Assembly (NCBI RefSeq): GCF_023952475.1
Contig: NZ_JALHRX010000005.1
Location: forward strand, 62,001-126,000
Length of the DNA: 64,000 nt
Reading direction: 5' to 3'
From: Cupriavidus sp. WGlv3
GTDB lineage: Bacteria; Pseudomonadota; Gammaproteobacteria; Burkholderiales; Burkholderiaceae
Part shown: in pieces, positions 59,402 through 64,000 of the stretch
Numbering within the stretch: position 1 is the first letter of the stretch
Layout of the letters: every line of letters begins with the position of its first letter
Position numbers and translations under genes: made by a program
The notes under the pieces: generated by a model
Seen by the model: only the letters and a program-made list of their open reading frames with translations
Databases searched by the model: none
What the model was told of the DNA's origin: nothing

Positions 59402-60364
59402 TCAGGGCACCCACCAGTAGCGCGTAACGTGGAAGAACACCGGCGCGGCGAACACCACCGAGTCGAGCCGGTCGAGCATGCCGCCGTGGCCCTGGATCAT
59501 GTGGCCCCAGTCCTTGATGCCGCGGTCGCGCTTGATCGCCGACATCACCAGGCCGCCGAGGAAGCCCATCAGCGCGATCACCAACGCGATCGCGCCCGCC
59601 TGCCACGGCGAGAACGGCGTGATCCACCACAGCGCCGCGCCCAGCGCGGTGGCGCTGGCGACCCCGCCGACAAAGCCCTCGACGGTCTTGGACGGCGACA
59701 GCAGCGGCGCGATCTTGCGCTTGCCGCACAGCTTGCCCCACACGTACTGCAGCACGTCGCTGCCCTGCACCACGATCACCAGGAAGGCGATCAGCAGCAG
59801 GTTGCGGCCATCGAAGCCCGGGATCGGCAGCGTCAGCAGCGCCGGCACGTGCGAAATGCAGAACACGCACACCATCACCGCCCACTGCACCCCGGCGCAG
59901 CGCTCCAGGAAGCGCGTGGTCTCGGACGACAGCGCCGCCAGGATCGGCAGCACCAGGAAGGCATAGACCGGGATCAGGATCGAGAACATGCCGTACCAGC
60001 CGATATAGACCAGCACGTACTGCAGCGGCAGGAACACGAAGAACGCGGCGACGATGGCGCGATGGTCGCCGCGCCGCGTGGTGGTGATGGTGACGAACTC
60101 GCGCAGCGCGAAAAACGACAGCAGGTAGAACAGCACGATCACCGCGCTGCGCCCCAGCGCAAACGCCACGCCCATGATGCCGATCATCCACCACCAGGCC
60201 GACACGCGCTGACCCAGGTTGTCGATCACCGCGTGCTGGCCGCCGCCCGCGACGCGCCAGCGCAGCAGCGCGGTCACGGTGGAAGCGAGCAGCAGCACGC
60301 CGAACAGGCCGCCGAACAGCAGCCAGGTCTCGCGGCTCCAATGCAGGGTGGGCATGGCGTTCAT
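59402..60364 (-). CDS. Second CdsA-type phosphatidate cytidylyltransferase (YnbB-like)
   Basis: A 320-residue protein with about eight membrane helices and the C-terminal CDS signature (AIKRDRGIKDWGHMIQGHGG then MLDRLDS), preceded by the SPSKTVEGFVGG segment. It should make CDP-diacylglycerol or a related CDP-lipid. It differs clearly from the housekeeping cdsA at 24233. The ATG overlaps the stop of the acyltransferase gene by four bases (ATGA). It is the last gene of the five-gene lipid cassette. A second ATG nine bases further in is possible. Confidence 0.9.
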   Translation of the reverse strand: MNAMPTLHWSRETWLLFGGLFGVLLLASTVTALLRWRVAGGGQHAVIDNLGQRVSAWWWMIGIMGVAFALGRSAVIVLFYLLSFFALREFVTITTTRRGDHRAIVAAFFVFLPLQYVLVYIGWYGMFSILIPVYAFLVLPILAALSSETTRFLERCAGVQWAVMVCVFCISHVPALLTLPIPGFDGRNLLLIAFLVIVVQGSDVLQYVWGKLCGKRKIAPLLSPSKTVEGFVGGVASATALGAALWWITPFSPWQAGAIALVIALMGFLGGLVMSAIKRDRGIKDWGHMIQGHGGMLDRLDSVVFAAPVFFHVTRYWWVP

Positions 60365-60987
60365 TCCAGTTCCGGGGCCAGCGCGAGCAGGCCCGCGCGG
60401 CAGCGCGCAAGGAACGCTTCCTTGCTGTCGTCGGCCGCCAGCCGCTGCGGCTGGCCGAAGGTCACGGTGCACAGCAGCGGCACCGGCACCACTTCGCCCT
60501 TGGGCATCACGCGGTTCAGGTTGTCGATCCACACCGGCACGAACTCGACCGCCGGGCAGGCCCGCGCCAGGTGGTAGATACCGCTCTTGAACGGCAGCAG
60601 GCGCGCGTCGGTGGTGTTGCGCGTGCCTTCGGGAAACAGAATCAGCGAGTCGCCCGCCGCCAGCCCGGCCTGCATCAGCGCCACCGGATCGCTGCCGGGC
60701 TCCCTGCGGGTGCGGTCGATCAGCAGCGCGCGGAACACATCGCGGCCGATAAAGCGGCGCAGCGGCGATTTCTCCCAGTAATCGGCGCCCGCCACCGGCC
60801 GTGTCACCGTGCGCAGGTCGGGCGGCAGGCAGCCCCAGATCAGCACGAAATCGCCGTGGCTGCTGTGGTTGGCAAAGTAGACGCGCTGCACCGCGGCCGG
60901 GATGCAGCCCTGCCAGTTGGCGCGCATGCCCGTCAGCAGCCGGGCAAAGACGATGATGGCGCGCGCGGTCGCGCGGGCAAGCCACAT
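60361..60987 (-). CDS. 1-acyl-glycerol-3-phosphate acyltransferase (PlsC family)
   Basis: A 208-residue lysophospholipid acyltransferase. The catalytic HX4D motif is NHSSHGDF, and the phosphate-binding motif FPEGTRN follows at the usual distance. It probably adds a fatty acyl chain to a lysophosphatidic acid-like acceptor, making the substrate of the CdsA homologue encoded next. It is shorter than the housekeeping PlsC (about 240) and is membrane-associated. It lies six bases after the small membrane-protein gene. Confidence 0.9.
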   Translation of the reverse strand: MWLARATARAIIVFARLLTGMRANWQGCIPAAVQRVYFANHSSHGDFVLIWGCLPPDLRTVTRPVAGADYWEKSPLRRFIGRDVFRALLIDRTRREPGSDPVALMQAGLAAGDSLILFPEGTRNTTDARLLPFKSGIYHLARACPAVEFVPVWIDNLNRVMPKGEVVPVPLLCTVTFGQPQRLAADDSKEAFLARCRAGLLALAPELE

Positions 60988-60993
60988 GGTTGT

Positions 60994-61437
60994 TTACCTC
61001 AGGATCAGCGATAGCAAGGCCAGCAGCAGCTGGCACACGGTCAGCACGGCGCTGGCGCGCACCAGGCGCAGCGCGCCGCGGGCGCGCTGCGGCAACGGGC
61101 GTGCGGCGCGCGCGGCGGGCATCCAGCCCAGTTCGAGCAGCGCGGCATCGAGCCTGGCCAGCTCGGGCTGGTCCGGCGCGCCGGCCGCGAGCGCACCGAA
61201 CAGGCGCTGGTCGATGGCGACGCGCAGCAGCAGCCACAGCTGCGGCAACGCCAGCAGCAACGCCAGTGCCGCCGGCCAGCGCGAGATCGCGGTGTCCGCG
61301 CCCAGCCACGCCGCCAGCATGGCGAACGCCAGTCCGGCCGCGCCGATCCACGCGGCACCTGCCAGCGCGCCCGTCACCGCGTGCACGATCCAGGCGTCGG
61401 TACCTTGCACGACATCAGCGTCCCGGTCAGCGGCCAT
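60994..61437 (-). CDS. Small membrane protein of unknown function in the lipid cassette
   Basis: A 147-residue protein with three likely membrane helices, two near 20-65 (HAVTGALAGAAWIGAAGLAF and AALALLLALPQLWLLLRVAI) and one at the C-terminus (VLTVCQLLLALLSLIL), separated by a hydrophilic stretch of about 50 residues (PDQPELARLDAALLELGW). I recognise no family and no CDP-alcohol phosphotransferase motif. Its start overlaps the PAP2-phosphatase stop by 11 bases, so it is surely translated with the cassette. It may be an accessory subunit. Confidence 0.75.
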   Translation of the reverse strand: MAADRDADVVQGTDAWIVHAVTGALAGAAWIGAAGLAFAMLAAWLGADTAISRWPAALALLLALPQLWLLLRVAIDQRLFGALAAGAPDQPELARLDAALLELGWMPAARAARPLPQRARGALRLVRASAVLTVCQLLLALLSLILR

Positions 61438-62803
61438 CGCCAGGCTCCCGGGTAGCGGCACCATCCAGCCAACGCTGCAGCGCTTCGGCATGGTCGGGCC
61501 CGAGCACCACCGCCGGCCGGTGCTGGCGCAGCGCCGCCAGCGCGGCGCCAGCGTCGCGCAGCCCCTGCCGCCGCGCCAGCCACGCCGCCGCCACCAGCGC
61601 GCTGCGCGAATAGCCCAGCGCACAGCTGACCAGCACGCGCTGTCCCTGCCGCTGCCAGGCGTCCAGCTGCGCCACCGCCTGCGCGAGCTGCTGCGGCGTC
61701 GGCACGGTCAGGTCCAGCACGGGTATGCAGCGATACGCCAGCCCGGGTGCCGTGGCCGCGCGCGGCAGCTCGGCGCTGAGGTCGAGCACGGCATCCGCGC
61801 CGAGCGCGCGCAGCTCGGACCGCGTCGGGAAGCGGCCCACCCAGACACCCGGCGCGATCGCACTGGCCTGCGGCGTGCGCCGCGTCCACCAGCGTGAATT
61901 AATAAAGGCGCCCAGCAGGTAAGGCGCCAGTACCCAGCGCGCGGCCGGCGCCATGGTGCCGTCGCCATCCTTCTGGAACCACGCCGGCGCCGCGAGGGCG
62001 TAGATGCGCGCCACGCAGGCCAGCGCCAGCGCGGCCCACAGCAGCAGGAACGCCAGCATCACCGATGCGCCCACCGCCAGCACCGCGCACAGCAGCGCCA
62101 CCAGCGCGCCCACGCCGTAGCGGCGCGACAGCTGCCGCGTGCGCGCATCGGGCGCGCCGGCCGCGGCTGCGGGCAGCTGCATCGGCAGCAGGTAGACGCA
62201 CAGCCAGCCCACCAGCGCGCCGGTGGGCACGTCGATCAGATGATGCTGCCAGGTGGTCAGCACCGACACCCCGATCAGCGCAAACCAGCCATGCAGCAGC
62301 CAGCGCCAGCCGCCGCGCAGGTGCGCCGCGAAGGCGACCCACAGGATTACCAGCAGGCTGATATGCAGCGACGGCGCCTGGTTGAACGGCAGGTCGAAGC
62401 CGCCCAGCAGCGTGAACAGCTGGCCCGGCACGCCGTCGGCAGCGGGCCGCGCAAAGCTGAAGCGCAGCGGGAAGGCGATAAAGCACGCCACCGACACCAG
62501 CTGCGCCAGCACCAGCCGCTTCACGTGCGTAAGCAGCGCCGCGCGGCTGCGCCACAGGAAGAACGAGATGCCGTACAGCAGGTCGATCGACCAGTACGGC
62601 ACGATGGTCCAGGGCAGGAACGGAATGCCCCGCTCCCATTCGTAGTAGAACGACGGCACCTCGGCGCGCTGGCTCGCCAGCCAGTTGGCGAAGCCATAGC
62701 TGGAAAAGAAAAACGCGCCGGCCAGCGCCAGCAGCAGGCACGCCAGGCCCCACGGCCGCCGCGGCTGCACCCCGGCGCGCGCCTGCGTCGGCACCGTGCT
62801 CAT
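61427..62803 (-). CDS. PAP2 / dual-specificity phosphatase fusion protein (YnbD-like)
   Basis: A 458-residue two-domain protein. Residues about 15-310 hold a multi-helix membrane PAP2-type phosphatase with PSLH (144-147) and H-x3-D (His187-Asp191) in the HHLID segment, the pattern of lipid phosphatases and phosphotransferases. Residues about 320-458 form a cysteine-dependent phosphatase with the signature SCALGYSRS (Cys394, Arg400). The same fusion is known as YnbD in E. coli. It may dephosphorylate a lipid phosphate on one side and an inositol or protein phosphate on the other. It overlaps both neighbours by a few bases. Confidence 0.9.
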   Translation of the reverse strand: MSTVPTQARAGVQPRRPWGLACLLLALAGAFFFSSYGFANWLASQRAEVPSFYYEWERGIPFLPWTIVPYWSIDLLYGISFFLWRSRAALLTHVKRLVLAQLVSVACFIAFPLRFSFARPAADGVPGQLFTLLGGFDLPFNQAPSLHISLLVILWVAFAAHLRGGWRWLLHGWFALIGVSVLTTWQHHLIDVPTGALVGWLCVYLLPMQLPAAAAGAPDARTRQLSRRYGVGALVALLCAVLAVGASVMLAFLLLWAALALACVARIYALAAPAWFQKDGDGTMAPAARWVLAPYLLGAFINSRWWTRRTPQASAIAPGVWVGRFPTRSELRALGADAVLDLSAELPRAATAPGLAYRCIPVLDLTVPTPQQLAQAVAQLDAWQRQGQRVLVSCALGYSRSALVAAAWLARRQGLRDAGAALAALRQHRPAVVLGPDHAEALQRWLDGAATREPGDGR

Positions 62804-64000
62804 GCGCCGCGCCTGCGCGCCAGGCTGACGGTGAAGATGCCCCACGGGTCGATGCGCTGCGTGATCTTGTCGAAGCCGGCGGCCCGCACCAGTTCGTCCA
62901 TCTCGGCCTGCGAGCGGCGCCGCATCACCCAGGCGGCGCCGGCGCGATGGCTGGTCAGCGCGCGCGCGATGAATTCCAGCTGCGGATGCCAGGGCTGGCC
63001 GGTATAGACCAGGTAGCCGCCCGGCGGCACCGCGCGCGCCAGGCCGTCGAGCGAGCGCCGCACCATGGCGTTGTCGGGGAACAGCTCATACAGGCCGGAC
63101 ACCACCGCCAGCGTCGGCGCCGGCGCCAGCGCGGCCAGGCCGTCGCCGTCGAAGGCATCGCCCTGCTCGAAGCGGGCCACGCGCTGCAGGCCCTTGGCGG
63201 CGATCAGCGCGCGGCCCTGCTCCACGTTCAGCGCGCTGTAGTCGCGCAGCAGGATCGACTCGACCGCACCCGCGCCGCCCTCCAGCGCGCCCAGCGCTTC
63301 CAGCACGTAGCGGCCGTGGCCGGCGGCGATATCGACCATGCGCACCGGCGTGCCGGCCGCACGCAGGCGCCGCACCGCCTCGGCAATCAGCGCCTCGGCG
63401 TGGACCTTGCGCTGGCGGATGCCGCGCCAGCCGATCGCGTCCAGGTATTGCCGGTCGGCCAGCCGGCCCGCCGCGCCGCGGCCGGACGGCGTGTTGCGGT
63501 AAACGTAGTCGAGCGTCGAGCCCGAGTCGAAGCCGGTCTGATGGCCCAGCCGCACCCCGTCCGACAGCATCCCGCCCAGCTTCAGGTTGGCCCGCGCCGC
63601 GCGCCAGTACCAGGCGGCCAGCCCGCCCGGCGCCGACGCCAGCCGGTCCGCCTCCTCGCGAAACGGGCCGATCTGGTCGGCGTCGAGCAGCGAGCGCGGC
63701 GCCGACGGCGCGTCGAACTCACGCAGGATAAAGCGGCGCGCGGCATCGACCGCCAGCTTGCGGTCGCGCTCGCCGAGGGTGTCGTGGTAGAAGCCGTCCA
63801 GCACGATGCGTTCCTTGGTGCGCGAGCCCAGGCGCTCGTAGAAGCGGTCCTGCGGCCCGCGGTGCACGACCCAGTCGGCGCCGGAGATCAGCAACTGCGT
63901 CGGCACCGTGATCGCGGCCGCATCGGCGACGATGCGCTCGGCGGTCTGGTACAGGTCGAGCAGGATATTGACCGCGATCGGGCGCGTGATCAGCGGATCG
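62800..64000 (-). CDS. Bifunctional alpha/beta hydrolase - SAM-dependent methyltransferase (YnbC-like), partial
   Basis: The gene runs off the right edge; 400 codons are visible and the N-terminal part of the hydrolase domain is missing. The visible part starts in a hydrolase-like region (PTQLLISGADWVVHRGPQ), then continues with a linker and a Rossmann-fold methyltransferase with the SAM motif VDIAAGHGRYVLEALG at about two thirds of the visible length. E. coli YnbC has the same fusion. The frame is open up to base 64000. The stop overlaps the start of the PAP2 gene by four bases. The upstream neighbour, beyond this window, may be a CDP-alcohol phosphotransferase as in ynbA. Confidence 0.85.
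   Translation of the reverse strand, partial: DPLITRPIAVNILLDLYQTAERIVADAAAITVPTQLLISGADWVVHRGPQDRFYERLGSRTKERIVLDGFYHDTLGERDRKLAVDAARRFILREFDAPSAPRSLLDADQIGPFREEADRLASAPGGLAAWYWRAARANLKLGGMLSDGVRLGHQTGFDSGSTLDYVYRNTPSGRGAAGRLADRQYLDAIGWRGIRQRKVHAEALIAEAVRRLRAAGTPVRMVDIAAGHGRYVLEALGALEGGAGAVESILLRDYSALNVEQGRALIAAKGLQRVARFEQGDAFDGDGLAALAPAPTLAVVSGLYELFPDNAMVRRSLDGLARAVPPGGYLVYTGQPWHPQLEFIARALTSHRAGAAWVMRRRSQAEMDELVRAAGFDKITQRIDPWGIFTVSLARRRGA

Overview
The window is ordinary GC-rich (about two thirds G+C) bacterial chromosome, almost fully coding. Its gene order and proteins point to a betaproteobacterium of the order Burkholderiales, most probably Cupriavidus or Ralstonia. The grounds are the intact rpsB-tsf-pyrH-frr-uppS-cdsA-dxr-rseP-bamA-ompH-lpxD-fabZ-lpxA-lpxB-rnhB run, ppsA divergent from its regulator, nfeD with a slipin, and two Bug-family binding proteins. 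The genus is an inference; no rRNA gene is present to confirm it. No insertion sequence, prophage, integrase or CRISPR array was seen.

Layout. 1-7.3 kb: end of an unidentified gene, a lipoprotein, the purine genes guaB / membrane protein / guaA (minus strand), a DMT transporter, a DUF4124 protein, and rnfH-ratA back to back with smpB. 7.9-13.2 kb: slipin and nfeD, then ppsA divergent from ppsR. 13.2-29.5 kb (all minus strand): one long envelope, translation and isoprenoid block, from rpsB at the right to a SpoU-type rRNA/tRNA methyltransferase at the left, covering lipid A synthesis (lpxD, fabZ, lpxA, lpxB), outer-membrane assembly (bamA, ompH), sigma-E proteolysis (rseP), undecaprenyl and CDP-diacylglycerol synthesis (dxr, uppS, cdsA), and rpsB/tsf/frr/pyrH. 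29.8-35.2 kb: map, glnD and a large-subunit pseudouridine synthase with a long Arg/Asp repeat tail at its N-terminus. 35.3-42.9 kb (minus): def, ligA, zipA and smc. 43.3-45.2 kb: a diiron ferritin-like protein with a structured leader, and a second DMT transporter. 45.4-50.6 kb: lysine/diaminopimelate genes dapC, dapD, dapE with two small genes and prmB. 50.8-59.4 kb is accessory metabolism: MFS transporter, Bug binding protein, acyl-CoA synthetase, tRNA-Val(GAC), then a class III CoA-transferase, quinone oxidoreductase and second Bug protein divergent from a LysR regulator. 59.4-64.0 kb (minus) is a tightly overlapping five-gene lipid cassette that runs off the right edge.

The least explained unit is that right-hand cassette. 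It holds a hydrolase-methyltransferase fusion, a PAP2-dual-specificity-phosphatase fusion, a small unknown membrane protein, a PlsC-type acyltransferase and a second CdsA-type cytidylyltransferase. It resembles the poorly understood ynbABCD genes of Escherichia coli and looks like a dedicated phospholipid-modifying pathway separate from the housekeeping cdsA at 24 kb. Other signals worth attention are a symmetric palindrome array between ppsA and ppsR, a possible three-way-junction leader before the diiron gene, two pairs of REP-like inverted hairpins flanking the dap region, and a 14-bp triple repeat in the pyrH leader.
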